Counted from the stretch's first letter, positions 29,148-38,801 are shown. The stretch: 64,000 nt of DNA from Pseudomonas helmanticensis (GCF_900182985.1 NZ_FXUY01000001.1:2294001-2358000), one strand, 5' to 3'. Numbers and translations are program-made. Notes: a model not told the origin generated them from the sequence alone.

Positions 29148-30683
29148 ATGCGTTCTCTAACCTTCCACCTGAAAATCCTGATCACCATTCTGGTGTTGCT
29201 GGGCGTTTCGGTTACGGCTTATCAGATTTTCGTGCTCGGCATCCCGGTGACCGAAGATGCGACCGACGACTTGTGGAACATCGACGCCAAAGTCGAGTTC
29301 GTCGCCAGCACCAAGGATCCGGTGAAGATCCAGATGTTCGTGCCGCCGCTGAGCCGCGATTACGTCAGCCTCAACGAAAGCTTCATCTCGAATAACTACG
29401 GCGTCGCCGTGAACCGCGTCGACGGCAACCGCAAGGTCACTTGGTCGGCCCGTCGCGCCAAGGGCAACCAGACCCTTTATTACCGTCTGGTGCTGACCAA
29501 GCGCTACACCGCAGAAAAAACCAAGATCAAAGGCCCGACCTTCCGCGACAGCATCGCCATCGAAGGCCCGGAGAAAATCGCCGCTGAAGCCCTGCTCGCG
29601 CCGATTCGCCAACATTCGGCCGACGTTGAAACCTTCATCGGCGAAGCGATCAAACGCGTCAACAACCTCAACGATGACAACGTCAAACTGCTGCTGGCTG
29701 GCGACCCGTCGACCGCGCACAAAGCCAAAATCGTCGAGCTGCTGCTGTCCATCGCCCACGTCCCGGTAGAAAAAGTCCACACCATCCGTCTCGTCGCCGA
29801 CCAGCCGCAAACGCCTGAACTGTGGCTGCGCAGCTTCAACGGCAACGACTGGCTGTACTTCAACCCGGAAACCGGTGAGCAAGGCCTGCCGACCGACCGA
29901 CTGCTGTGGTGGACCGGCGATGAAAACCTGATCACCGTCGACGGCGGCAAGAAAGCCAACGTGACCTTCAGCCTGAACAACAGCGAGATGAACGCGATTC
30001 GTCTGGCCAAGCTGACCGACGAGAACACCGACGCCAACTTCCTCGAATATTCGCTGTACGGCCTGCCGCTGCAGACCCAGCAGACGTTCATGATCATGGT
30101 GATGATCCCGATCGGCGTGCTGGTGATCCTGATCCTGCGCAACCTGATCGGCCTGCAGACCCTCGGCACGTTCACCCCGGTGCTGATCGCCCTCGCCTTC
30201 CGGGAAACGCAGCTGGGCTTCGGCATTCTGCTGTTTACCGTGATCACGGCGCTGGGCCTGTCATTACGGTCGTATCTGGAACACCTGAAACTGCAAATGC
30301 TGCCGCGACTCTCGGTGGTGCTGACCTTTGTCGTGGTTTTGATCGCGGCGATCAGCCTGTTCAGCCATAAACTCGGTCTGGAGCGCGGCTTATCCGTGGC
30401 GTTGTTCCCGATGGTGATTCTGACCATGACCATCGAGCGCCTGTCGATTACCTGGGAAGAACGCGGCGCCAGCCATGCGATGAAAGTCGCGATCGGCACG
30501 CTGTTCGCAGCGTCCCTGGCACACCTGATCATGACCGTGCCGGAGCTGGTGTACTTCGTGTTCACCTTCCCGGCGATCCTGCTGATCCTGGTCGGCTTCA
30601 TGCTGGCGATGGGTCGTTATCGCGGCTACCGCCTGACCGAACTGGTGCGTTTCAAGGCTTTCCTGAAGAAGGCTGACGCCTGA
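29148..30683 (+). CDS. Inactive transglutaminase fused to seven-helix membrane domain (UUP1-like)
   Basis: 511-residue membrane protein. The N-terminal transmembrane helix (LKILITILVLLGVSVTAYQI) leads to a periplasmic region with a degenerate transglutaminase domain that lacks a clear C-H-D triad. From about residue 315 come roughly seven hydrophobic helices. It starts five bases after the protease gene and ends overlapping the ligase start. Comparative genomics places this family with RimK-like ATP-grasp ligases, suggesting handling of a peptide made by the ligase. The substrate is unknown. Confidence 0.85.
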   Translation: MRSLTFHLKILITILVLLGVSVTAYQIFVLGIPVTEDATDDLWNIDAKVEFVASTKDPVKIQMFVPPLSRDYVSLNESFISNNYGVAVNRVDGNRKVTWSARRAKGNQTLYYRLVLTKRYTAEKTKIKGPTFRDSIAIEGPEKIAAEALLAPIRQHSADVETFIGEAIKRVNNLNDDNVKLLLAGDPSTAHKAKIVELLLSIAHVPVEKVHTIRLVADQPQTPELWLRSFNGNDWLYFNPETGEQGLPTDRLLWWTGDENLITVDGGKKANVTFSLNNSEMNAIRLAKLTDENTDANFLEYSLYGLPLQTQQTFMIMVMIPIGVLVILILRNLIGLQTLGTFTPVLIALAFRETQLGFGILLFTVITALGLSLRSYLEHLKLQMLPRLSVVLTFVVVLIAAISLFSHKLGLERGLSVALFPMVILTMTIERLSITWEERGASHAMKVAIGTLFAASLAHLIMTVPELVYFVFTFPAILLILVGFMLAMGRYRGYRLTELVRFKAFLKKADA

Positions 30684-31669
30684 TGTTCGGTTTCTGGAAG
30701 ACCTGGAAGGCGCTGGAGGCGCGCGGCATCATGGGCATTAATCGGCGTAACGCCGACTACGTGCTCAAGTACAACAAGCGCAGCCTGTACCCGATCGTCG
30801 ATGACAAGATCATCACCAAGGAGCGCGCGATCGAGGCCGGCATTCACGTGCCGGAGCTGTATGGCGTGATCTCCACCGAGAAGGAAATCGACAAGCTCGG
30901 CGAGATCATCGGCGGGCGCAGCGACTTCGTGATCAAACCGGCGCAGGGCGCTGGCGGTGACGGCATCATCGTCGTCGCCGACCGCTTCGAAGGCCGCTAT
31001 CGCACGGTGTCGGGCAAGATCATTGACCACGAAGAGCTTGAGCATCACATCTCGAGCATCCTCACCGGCTTGTACTCCCTGGGCGGCCACCGTGACCGCG
31101 CGCTGATCGAATACCGGGTGACTCCGGATCAGATCTTCAAAAGCATCAGTTATGAAGGCGTGCCGGACATCCGCATCATCGTGTTGATGGGTTATCCGGT
31201 AATGGCCATGCTGCGTTTGCCGACCCGGCAATCCGGCGGCAAGGCCAACCTGCACCAGGGCGCCATCGGCGTCGGTGTCGATCTGGCCACGGGTCTGACG
31301 TTGCGCGGCACCTGGCTGAACAACATCATCACCAAACACCCCGACACCACCAACGCGGTGGATGGCGTGCAACTGCCCTACTGGGACGGTTTCATGAAAC
31401 TCGCTGCGGGCTGCTATGAGCTGTGCGGGTTGGGTTATATCGGCGTGGACATGGTGCTCGATCAAGAGAAAGGCCCGCTGATTCTCGAGCTGAATGCTCG
31501 GCCGGGGCTGAATATCCAGATCGCCAACGACTGTGGGCTGACGTTGCGTACCCATGCCGTCGAGGCGCGGCTGGAAGAGCTGAAGGCGCGTGGGGTGACG
31601 GAGACGGCTGAAGAGCGCGTGGCGTTTACTCAGGAAATGTTTGGGCATATTCCTGCCGTCGAGGGCTGA
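30683..31669 (+). CDS. Alpha-L-glutamate ligase-like ATP-grasp protein
   Basis: 328-residue RimK-related ATP-grasp ligase. The nucleotide-binding segment is FVIKPAQGAGGDGIIVVAD, and the metal-binding end is PLILELNARPGLNIQIAN. It overlaps the upstream membrane protein gene by one base (TGATG), so the two are coupled. It probably adds amino acids to an acceptor peptide or protein; neither donor nor acceptor can be read from the sequence. Confidence 0.88.
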   Translation: MFGFWKTWKALEARGIMGINRRNADYVLKYNKRSLYPIVDDKIITKERAIEAGIHVPELYGVISTEKEIDKLGEIIGGRSDFVIKPAQGAGGDGIIVVADRFEGRYRTVSGKIIDHEELEHHISSILTGLYSLGGHRDRALIEYRVTPDQIFKSISYEGVPDIRIIVLMGYPVMAMLRLPTRQSGGKANLHQGAIGVGVDLATGLTLRGTWLNNIITKHPDTTNAVDGVQLPYWDGFMKLAAGCYELCGLGYIGVDMVLDQEKGPLILELNARPGLNIQIANDCGLTLRTHAVEARLEELKARGVTETAEERVAFTQEMFGHIPAVEG

Positions 31670-31680
31670 TCTCCCCCCGA

Positions 31681-31786
31681 TGATCGTTCCCACGCTCTGC
31701 GTGGGAATGCATCCCGTGACGCTCCGCGTCACAGTGGACGCAGAGCGTCCATGGCAGCGTTACCACGCAGAGCGTGGGAACGATCA
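31681..31786. repeat. REP element, TGATCGTTCCCACGCTCTGCGTGGGA family
   Basis: A long inverted repeat: TGATCGTTCCCACGC at the left and GCGTGGGAACGATCA at the right, with inner GACGCTCCGCGTC-like palindromes. This is the third REP family of the window. It lies between the ATP-grasp ligase and pabB. Confidence 0.85.
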
Positions 31787-31894
31787 TCCACTCAGCCTGC
31801 CGCCAATCTGCCAATCCCCGACATCCCCTCTAGGAGCAAATCGCCCGGAGGACTACAATCCCCACCCCGCCTCAACGGCCGATCTGCCCCGCCC

Positions 31895-33238
31895 ATGTTG
31901 ACCTGTTCCGTACACCCGCTGCTCTACCGCGCCAATCCCGCCGACTACTTCGCGGCCGTCCGCAACGCCCCCGGCGCCGTGCTGCTCGACAGCGGCCGGC
32001 CGAGTGCAGACCGTGGCCGTTATGACCTGCTCAGCGCCTGGCCGCTGGAACAACTGGCAGTGTTGCCGGACGAGAGCGGCAGTCATTTCCTGCAACGATT
32101 GCGCGACAATCTGCGCCGCCTCGGCGAGGCTGATTTGCCAGCGGGTTTCGAGCTGCCATTCGCTGGCGGTTTGATCGGTTACCTGAGCTACGACTTCGGT
32201 CGGCATCTGGAAAGCCTGCCCAGCCAGGCCCGCGATGATCTGCAATTGCCGGATGCTCGATTTGGCCTCTACGACTGGGCGCTGATCAGCGATCACCAGA
32301 CGTCAACCAGCCAACTGGTCTTTCACCCGTCCGTGAACGACAGCGAACAACAACGGCTGATCACGCTGTTCACCCAACTGCAAGCTGAAGCGCCAACACC
32401 GTTCAAACTGCACACGCCGATGGCTGCCGATCTTTCGGCGGACGATTACCGTCAGGCGTTCGAACGCATTCAGCATTACATTCAGGCCGGCGATTGTTAT
32501 CAGGTCAACTTTGCCCAGCGCTTCCGCGCGGCGTGCCAGGGCGATCCGTGGCTGGCTTACTGCAAGTTGCGCGAAGCTTGCCCGACACCGTTCTCCGGTT
32601 TCCAGAGCCTGCCCGATGGCGACGCGGTGTTGAGCCTGTCGCCCGAACGCTTCGTCAAAGTCAGCCAGCGTCAGGTCGAAACCCGGCCGATCAAAGGCAC
32701 CCGCCCGCGCGGCCTGACCCCGGCCGAAGACGCGGCCAACGCCGCCGAACTGCTGGCCAGTCCTAAGGATCGTGCGGAAAACCTGATGATCGTTGATCTG
32801 CTGCGCAACGACCTCGGCCGCACCTGCCGCATCGGCTCGGTGCGGGTGCCGGAGTTGTTCAGCCTGGAAAGCTATCCGAACGTGCATCACCTGGTCAGCA
32901 GCGTCACCGGTGAATTGGCCGATGATCGCGACGCGCTGGATTTGATTGCTGGCAGCTTCCCCGGCGGCTCGATCACCGGTGCGCCGAAGATTCGCGCGAT
33001 GCAGATCATCGATGAGCTGGAGCCGACCCGACGCGCTCTGTATTGCGGCTCGTTGCTGTACCTGGATGTGCGCGGCGAGATGGACAGCTCCATCGCGATT
33101 CGCAGTCTGTTGGTCAAGGATGGGCAGGTGTGCTGCTGGGGGGGCGGCGGGATTGTTGCCGATTCGGACTGGCAGGCTGAGTATCAGGAGTCGATCACTA
33201 AAGTCAGAATCCTTCTCGAAACCTTGCAGAACCTCTGA
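31895..33238 (+). CDS. pabB: Aminodeoxychorismate synthase component I
   Basis: 447-residue chorismate-utilising enzyme. With PabA glutaminase it makes 4-amino-4-deoxychorismate for folate. Recognisable features are YQVNFAQRF, LSLSPERFVKV, the catalytic region ETRPIKGTRPRG, and the C-terminal GSITGAPKIRAMQIIDELE. ATG at 31895 (MLTCSVHPLLYRANPADYF); an upstream frame extension crosses a REP element. It lacks the long N-terminus of anthranilate synthase TrpE. Confidence 0.93.
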   Translation: MLTCSVHPLLYRANPADYFAAVRNAPGAVLLDSGRPSADRGRYDLLSAWPLEQLAVLPDESGSHFLQRLRDNLRRLGEADLPAGFELPFAGGLIGYLSYDFGRHLESLPSQARDDLQLPDARFGLYDWALISDHQTSTSQLVFHPSVNDSEQQRLITLFTQLQAEAPTPFKLHTPMAADLSADDYRQAFERIQHYIQAGDCYQVNFAQRFRAACQGDPWLAYCKLREACPTPFSGFQSLPDGDAVLSLSPERFVKVSQRQVETRPIKGTRPRGLTPAEDAANAAELLASPKDRAENLMIVDLLRNDLGRTCRIGSVRVPELFSLESYPNVHHLVSSVTGELADDRDALDLIAGSFPGGSITGAPKIRAMQIIDELEPTRRALYCGSLLYLDVRGEMDSSIAIRSLLVKDGQVCCWGGGGIVADSDWQAEYQESITKVRILLETLQNL

Positions 33239-33242
33239 GGAA

Positions 33243-33355
33243 TGATCGTTCCCACGCTCCGCGTGGGAATGCAGCCCGGGACGCTCCGCGTCCCATCCAG
33301 AGCCGAACGCGGAGCGTCCGTTGAGGCATTCCCACGCAGGGCGTGGGAACGATCA
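33243..33355. repeat. REP element, TGATCGTTCCCACGC family
   Basis: Inverted arms TGATCGTTCCCACGCTCCGC and GGGCGTGGGAACGATCA lie between the converging pabB and thrH genes. Confidence 0.85.
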
Positions 33356-33370
33356 TCAGGTAAGCCAGGT

Positions 33371-33988
33371 TTACAGGCTGAGGTCGCGGCTGGAGGCTTT
33401 GAGGAATTCCTGCTTCAAATCGGCAAAGGTGTGCACCGCCGGGAATTGCGGGAATTCGCGAATCACGTTCTCCGGCGCATGAAACAGAATCCCTGCATCC
33501 GCTTCACCCAGCATCGTCGTGTCGTTGTAAGAATCCCCTGCCGCAATCACCCGGTAATACAGACTCTTGAACGCCAGCACCGACTGGCGCTTGGGATCTT
33601 TCTGGCGCAGCTGATAGCTGGTCACCCGCCCGGTTTCGTCAGTAATCAGCCGATGGCACAGCAAGGTCGGAAAGCCCAACTGACGCATCAACGGCTGCGA
33701 GAACTCATAGAACGTATCCGACAGAATCACCACCTGAAAGCGCTCGCGCAGCCAGTTGACGAATTCCACCGCGCCGTCCAGCGGCTTCAGCGTGGCGATC
33801 ACTTCCTGAATGTCCGAGAGCTTCAAGCCATGCTCATCGAGGATGCGCAGACGCTGCTTCATCAGCACGTCGTAATCGGGAATGTCCCGGGTGGTGGCCT
33901 TGAGGGATTCGATTCCGGTTTTTTCGGCGAAAGCGATCCAGATTTCCGGCACCAACACCCCTTCAAGATCCAGGCAAGCAATTTCCAC
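33371..33988 (-). CDS. thrH: ThrH, phosphoserine phosphatase / homoserine phosphotransferase
   Basis: 205-residue HAD hydrolase with the ThrH signature MEIACLDLEGVLVPEIW, in which the nucleophile aspartate is followed by LEGV. It also has VVILSDTFYEF and the metal loop AAGDSYNDTTM. It dephosphorylates phosphoserine and can transfer the phosphate to homoserine. Divergent from cysH. Confidence 0.95.
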   Translation of the reverse strand: MEIACLDLEGVLVPEIWIAFAEKTGIESLKATTRDIPDYDVLMKQRLRILDEHGLKLSDIQEVIATLKPLDGAVEFVNWLRERFQVVILSDTFYEFSQPLMRQLGFPTLLCHRLITDETGRVTSYQLRQKDPKRQSVLAFKSLYYRVIAAGDSYNDTTMLGEADAGILFHAPENVIREFPQFPAVHTFADLKQEFLKASSRDLSL

Positions 33989-34151
33989 AAGACACTCCCG
34001 TTTGTATTGATTATTTGAGTCGAGCGAGGCCGAACTCTAGCGACTCAATCCCGGCGGCGCAACGCACAGGACGCCCCGAGCGTGGCAGCTTTTTGTTACC
34101 ATCGGCCCATATAGAGCGCCCAGCGCCACCGACCTGTAGGAAGCCGCCCTG

Positions 34152-34892
34152 ATGAGTGCAACGTTCGACGTCGTGGAACTCGCCACGACCTATGCCAACA
34201 AATCCGCGCAAGACATTCTCAAACTCGCGTTTGCCGAGTTCGGCGATGACTTGTGGATATCTTTCAGCGGCGCCGAGGATGTGGTGCTGGTGGACATGGC
34301 CTGGAAGCTCAACAAGAACGTCAAGGTATTCAGCCTCGACACCGGCCGCCTGCACCCGGAGACCTACCGTTTCATCGATCAGGTGCGCGAGCACTACAAG
34401 ATCGACATCGAACTGGTATCGCCGGACTACACGAAGCTGGAACCGTTCGTGAAGGAAAAAGGCCTGTTCAGTTTCTACAAGGACGGCCACGGCGAATGCT
34501 GCGGCATCCGCAAGATCGAACCACTGCGCCGCAAATTGTCCGGCGTCAAAGCCTGGGCCACCGGCCAGCGCCGTGACCAGAGCCCGGGCACCCGCAGTGC
34601 CGTGGCGGCGATGGAAATCGATACCGCGTTCTCCACGCCGGAGCGCACCCTGTACAAGTTCAACCCGTTGGCGCAGATGACCAGCGAAGAGATCTGGGGT
34701 TACATCCGCATGCTTGAGCTGCCCTACAACAGCCTGCATGAGCGCGGCTTCATCAGCATCGGTTGCGAACCGTGCACCCGCCCTGTTCTGCCGAACCAGC
34801 ACGAGCGTGAAGGCCGTTGGTGGTGGGAAGAAGCGACGCAGAAAGAATGCGGGTTGCATGCCGGTAACATCATCAGCAAATCCAACAGCTAA
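34152..34892 (+). CDS. cysH: Adenylylsulfate (APS/PAPS) reductase
   Basis: 246-residue assimilatory reductase making sulfite. The PP-loop-like start is [16 protein letters not shown]. Two cysteine pairs (GECCGIRK near residue 117, and GCEPCTRP near the C-terminus) are the [4Fe-4S] ligands of the APS-reductase branch usual in Pseudomonas. The C-terminal redox cysteine is in ECGLHAGN. The stop codon adjoins a REP element. Confidence 0.95.
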   Translation: MSATFDVVELATTYANKSAQDILKLAFAEFGDDLWISFSGAEDVVLVDMAWKLNKNVKVFSLDTGRLHPETYRFIDQVREHYKIDIELVSPDYTKLEPFVKEKGLFSFYKDGHGECCGIRKIEPLRRKLSGVKAWATGQRRDQSPGTRSAVAAMEIDTAFSTPERTLYKFNPLAQMTSEEIWGYIRMLELPYNSLHERGFISIGCEPCTRPVLPNQHEREGRWWWEEATQKECGLHAGNIISKSNS

Positions 34893-34966
34893 AAGATCGC
34901 AGCCTGCGGCAGCTTCTACAGGTGATCGCATTGCCATGTAGGAGCTGCCGCAGGCTGCGATCTTTT
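34891..34966. repeat. REP-type inverted repeat pair (GATCGCAGCC family)
   Basis: Opposed arms directly follow the cysH stop codon. The following bases to 35419 contain no gene; they hold the probable promoter and operator of the NCS1 permease gene. Confidence 0.85.
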
Positions 34967-35238
34967 GATCTTGAAAAATGTGTACACACGACTGTCACCA
35001 TCGGTGCCATTTATGTGTGCACTTTTTTGTTTCCGCGCCCTGAAAAGTTACATCCCGCCTGAAAAACCCTCGCTTCCGTCCGCCGTGAAAATCCCCCGCA
35101 AAAAATAAATACCTGTTCAATCGGTCAATTTATAACCACTTATTTTCAGATACTTAGCGCGCTTCGATAACTTTTCGAAATGAGCGCGGCTGCGCATAGA
35201 TCGATAATTGGCACAAATCTGGCTTAAGTGCATACATG

Positions 35239-35252
35239 TTTTGTATACAAAA
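35239..35252. promoter_or_regulatory. Perfect palindrome upstream of the NCS1 permease gene
   Basis: TTTTGTATACAAAA is a 14-bp perfect palindrome 168 bp before the permease start, in an AT-rich promoter region. TTGTATACAA fits the TNGTNNNACNA-like operator of FadR-type GntR regulators. No such regulator gene is adjacent, so its regulator lies elsewhere. Confidence 0.55.
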
Positions 35253-35419
35253 CTGCAGAACATAGCCACACTTTCGATCCGCAAGCCTGAAGCGCCCTAT
35301 CCCGTACAGGCTGCAGATGCCCCGTAACCAGTGATGCTTTCACTGCCGCGACGAAGATTTGTCGAGCCTGACGGCTTATGCACAGTCATCGCGGCCCTGA
35401 ACATCAGGAGCCTGCCGGA

Positions 35420-36958
35420 ATGCGTACAAGTCTCTCGAATAACATCGCGCTGAATCTGCCCGCCTCTGCCCTCGATCAACCGTTACCCCATGACGGTCTG
35501 AGCGAGCCGTTACAACTCAGTCCGCGTCTGCACAACAGCGACCTCGCGCCAACCAAGGCCGAAGGTAGGCGCTGGGGCAAATACAGCATCTTTGCCCTGT
35601 GGACCAACGACGTGCACAACATCGCCAACTACTCGTTCGCCATCGGCCTGTACGCCTTGGGCCTGGGTGGCTGGCAGATTCTGTTGTCACTGGGGATCGG
35701 CGCGGCGCTGGTGTACTTCTTCATGAACCTGTCCGGTTACATGGGGCAGAAAACCGGGGTGCCGTTTCCGGTGATCAGCCGGATCAGTTTCGGTATTCAC
35801 GGCGCGCAGATTCCTGCGTTGATTCGGGCAGTTATCGCCATCGCCTGGTTCGGCATTCAGACGTATCTGGCATCGGTGGTATTCCGCGTGTTACTCACCG
35901 CCGTGCATCCCGGTTTCGCCGAATACGATCACAATTCGATTCTTGGCCTGTCGACGCTGGGCTGGGTATGTTTCGTGGCGATCTGGTTCGTGCAACTGGC
36001 GATCCTCGCCTACGGCATGGAAATGGTTCGCCGCTACGAAGCCTTTGCCGGTCCGGTGATTCTGCTGACCGTCGCCGCCCTCGCCGCGTGGATGTACACG
36101 CAAGCCAACGCGACCATCGCCTGGTCGATCCGCGAGCCGCTGAGCGGTGGCGAGATGTGGCGCAACATCTTCGCTGGCGGCGCATTGTGGCTGGCGATCT
36201 ACGGCACTTTGATCCTCAACTTCTGCGACTTCGCCCGCTCTTCGCCGTGCCGCAAGACCATCAAGGTAGGAAACTTCTGGGGTTTGCCGGTGAATATTCT
36301 GGTGTTCGCCGCGATTACCGTGCTGCTGTGTGGCGCGCAATTTCAGATCAATGGCCGGATCATCGAAAGCCCGACCGAGATCATTGCGTCGATCCCCAAC
36401 ACGTTCTTCCTGGTCCTTGGTTGCCTGGCGTTCCTGATCGTCACCGTTGCGGTAAACATCATGGCCAACTTCGTCGCTCCGGCCTTCGTCCTCAGCAACC
36501 TCGCGCCGAAGTACCTGACCTTCCGCCGCGCCGGGCTGATCAGCGCCACCATCGCCGTGTTGATCCTGCCGTGGAATCTCTACAACAGCCCGCTGGTGAT
36601 TGTGTACTTCCTGTCCGGCCTCGGCGCCCTGCTCGGCCCGTTGTACGGGGTGATCATGGTCGACTACTGGCTGATCCGTAAAGGTCGGGTCAACGTTCCG
36701 CAGCTCTACAGCGAAGATCCCAACGGCGCTTATTACTACAGCCACGGAGTCAATTTCCGCGCGGTGGCGGCGTTTATTCCTGCCGCGTTGATCGCCATTG
36801 TCCTGGCCTTGGTTCCCGGTTTCCACAGCGTTTCGCCGTTCTCCTGGCTGATCGGCGCCGGGATTGCCGGAATGCTCTACCTGATCATCGCCAAGCGTCA
36901 GCCGCACTACGCCGATGTCAGTGGCGAAACCATCGCGGTCGACAACGTCTGCCACTAA
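35420..36958 (+). CDS. NCS1-family permease (hydantoin/allantoin/nucleobase)
   Basis: 512-residue membrane transporter with about twelve hydrophobic helices. The NCS1 hallmarks are FALWTNDVHNIANYSFAIG near the first helix, KTGVPFPVISRISFG, and FCDFARSS in the middle. Adjacent to a hydantoin/allantoin-type racemase gene 55 bp downstream, so the substrate is probably a hydantoin or allantoin. I chose the ATG at 35420 because AGGAG lies just upstream (an in-frame codon at 35378 is also possible). Confidence 0.88.
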   Translation: MRTSLSNNIALNLPASALDQPLPHDGLSEPLQLSPRLHNSDLAPTKAEGRRWGKYSIFALWTNDVHNIANYSFAIGLYALGLGGWQILLSLGIGAALVYFFMNLSGYMGQKTGVPFPVISRISFGIHGAQIPALIRAVIAIAWFGIQTYLASVVFRVLLTAVHPGFAEYDHNSILGLSTLGWVCFVAIWFVQLAILAYGMEMVRRYEAFAGPVILLTVAALAAWMYTQANATIAWSIREPLSGGEMWRNIFAGGALWLAIYGTLILNFCDFARSSPCRKTIKVGNFWGLPVNILVFAAITVLLCGAQFQINGRIIESPTEIIASIPNTFFLVLGCLAFLIVTVAVNIMANFVAPAFVLSNLAPKYLTFRRAGLISATIAVLILPWNLYNSPLVIVYFLSGLGALLGPLYGVIMVDYWLIRKGRVNVPQLYSEDPNGAYYYSHGVNFRAVAAFIPAALIAIVLALVPGFHSVSPFSWLIGAGIAGMLYLIIAKRQPHYADVSGETIAVDNVCH

Positions 36959-37013
36959 CTCCCTCGCGGCCCGGACTTCGGGCCGCAGAACTGCCCGCTA
37001 TAAGGATTTCCCC

Positions 37014-37742
37014 ATGCGCATTCTCGTGGTCAACGTCAACACCACCGAATCCATCACTGACGCTATCGCCCGCTCGGCGCAGGCGGTTGCCTCGCCCGGA
37101 ACAGAGATTGTCGGTTTGACGCCGTACTTCGGCGCCGATTCGATTGAAGGCAACTTCGAAAGCTATCTGGCCGCCATCGCCGTGATGGATCGGGTGATGT
37201 CCTACGATCAGCCGTTCGATGCGGTAATTCAGGCCGGTTACGGCGAACATGGCCGCGAAGGCTTGCAGGAATTGCTCAACGTACCGGTGGTGGACATCAC
37301 CGATGCGGCGGCGAGTACGGCGATGTTTCTCGGCCACGCCTATTCGGTGGTGACCACGCTGGATCGCACCGTGCCACTGATTGAGGATCGGCTGAAACTG
37401 TCCGGTCTGTGGGATCGTTGTGCTTCGGTGCGGGCCAGTGGTTTGGCGGTGCTGGAACTGGAACACGAGCCGCAGCGTGCGCTGGAAGCGATCGTGCAGC
37501 AGGCGGAACTGGCGGTGACGCAGGATAAAGCCGAGGTGATTTGCCTCGGTTGCGGCGGCATGGCCGGGCTGGATGAACAGATTCGCCGGCGCACCGGGGT
37601 GCCGGTGGTGGATGGCGTGACGGCGGCGGTGACGATTGCGGAATCGCTGGTGCGCTTGCGCTTGTCGACGTCCAAGGTGCGGACTTATGCGACGCCGCGA
37701 CCGAAGAACATCATTGGCTGGCCGGGGCGGTTTGCCCGGTAG
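37014..37742 (+). CDS. Asp/Glu racemase family: hydantoin or allantoin racemase
   Basis: 242-residue protein starting MRILVVNVNTTESIT (the N-V-N-T motif of hydantoin racemases). The two catalytic cysteines are not both obvious: CLGCGGMAG carries the second-site cysteine, while the first site reads VIQAGYGEHGREG where a cysteine is more usual. It probably interconverts hydantoin or allantoin enantiomers with the upstream NCS1 permease. The intergenic hairpin GCGGCCCG/CGGGCCGC lies between the two genes. No hydantoinase is adjacent. Confidence 0.8.
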   Translation: MRILVVNVNTTESITDAIARSAQAVASPGTEIVGLTPYFGADSIEGNFESYLAAIAVMDRVMSYDQPFDAVIQAGYGEHGREGLQELLNVPVVDITDAAASTAMFLGHAYSVVTTLDRTVPLIEDRLKLSGLWDRCASVRASGLAVLELEHEPQRALEAIVQQAELAVTQDKAEVICLGCGGMAGLDEQIRRRTGVPVVDGVTAAVTIAESLVRLRLSTSKVRTYATPRPKNIIGWPGRFAR

Positions 37743-37758
37743 ACCGCGTTATCGTTTA

Positions 37759-37848
37759 TCGCGGGCAAGCCACGCTCCCACAGGTTCTGTGTCGTACTCA
37801 GAATATGTGCACAACTCAGAACCTGTGGGAGCGTGGCTTGCCCGCGAT
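37759..37848. repeat. REP element, CGCGGGCAAGCCACGCTCCCACAGG family
   Basis: Inverted arms TCGCGGGCAAGCCACGCTCC and GGAGCGTGGCTTGCCCGCGA lie between the converging racemase and LysR genes. Confidence 0.85.
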
Positions 37849-37874
37849 GGCCGCGCCGCGGTCCAAAGCCCTAC

Positions 37875-38801
37875 TCAAATAGCACTAAACCGCTGCGCCA
37901 GCCCCAGCTCCGCAAACTGCTCAATCACAAAATCGACAAACGCCCGCGTCTTGCCCGGCAACAATTTATGCTCAGCGTAGTAAATCGAAATATTGCCATC
38001 ATCGACAAACCAGTCCGGCAACACCCGCTGCAACCTCCCCGCCTGCAGATACCCCACTGCAAACGGCATACTCACCAGCGCGATCCCCAAGCCTTGCTCC
38101 GCCGTCCTGCAAGCGGCCTCGGAATCACTCATGGTCATCCGCGCCTTGAGCATCAACGGCCGACAATTCTGCGGATTGCGCCCGACCAATTGCCAGGAGC
38201 GCACGCGCCCGGTTTGTGGCGAGCGGATCAGAATACCGTCGTGATGGTTAAGGTCATCCGGCTCGATGATCGGCGGATTGGCCTGTAGATAGTCGGAAGA
38301 CGCGACCAATATCCGGTGCGCCGGACTCAACTTGCGCGCGATCACGCCTTGCGGCAGTTCGAAGCCGCCACCAATGGCCGCATCGAAACCCTGCCCGATC
38401 AGGTCGACCTGTCGATTATCGAAATGCCAGTCCGGATTGATCGCGGGATAGCGCTGCAGAAACTCACCGAGCATCGGCACGATGTGCAGACAGCCAAACG
38501 CTGCGCCCATGCTGACCTTCAGCGTCCCCGCCGGACGCCCTTCGACACTGGACAGATTGGCCACGGCATTTTGAATGGTCGTCAGACTGCCGCTGACCTG
38601 ACTCAAGAACAGTTGCCCGGCCTCCGTCAGCGTCAGGCTGCGTGTACTACGCTGGAACAGCCGCACGCCGAGCCGCATCTCAAGTTTAGCCACGCTCTTG
38701 CCGACTGCCGCCGGGGTCAGACTTAAACGTCGTGCGGCCTCGGCAAAGCTGCCGACTTCGGCACTGCGCACGAAGCATTCGATGCTGCTGAAGGTTTCCA
38801 T
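37875..38801 (-). CDS. LysR-family transcriptional regulator
   Basis: 308-residue LTTR. The N-terminal helix-turn-helix spans FVRSAEVGSFAEAARRLSLTPAAVGKSV (two adjacent segments), followed by the linker helix and a periplasmic-binding-like effector domain. I chose the ATG at 38801 (METFSSIECF); the longer reading is non-standard. It is divergent from an SDR gene 125 bp away, which is its likely target. Confidence 0.92.
   Translation of the reverse strand: METFSSIECFVRSAEVGSFAEAARRLSLTPAAVGKSVAKLEMRLGVRLFQRSTRSLTLTEAGQLFLSQVSGSLTTIQNAVANLSSVEGRPAGTLKVSMGAAFGCLHIVPMLGEFLQRYPAINPDWHFDNRQVDLIGQGFDAAIGGGFELPQGVIARKLSPAHRILVASSDYLQANPPIIEPDDLNHHDGILIRSPQTGRVRSWQLVGRNPQNCRPLMLKARMTMSDSEAACRTAEQGLGIALVSMPFAVGYLQAGRLQRVLPDWFVDDGNISIYYAEHKLLPGKTRAFVDFVIEQFAELGLAQRFSAI

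Noticed and set aside
35420..37742. Complete hydantoin-utilisation operon
   Set aside because: Only permease and racemase are present; no hydantoinase or carbamoylase gene is in the window.
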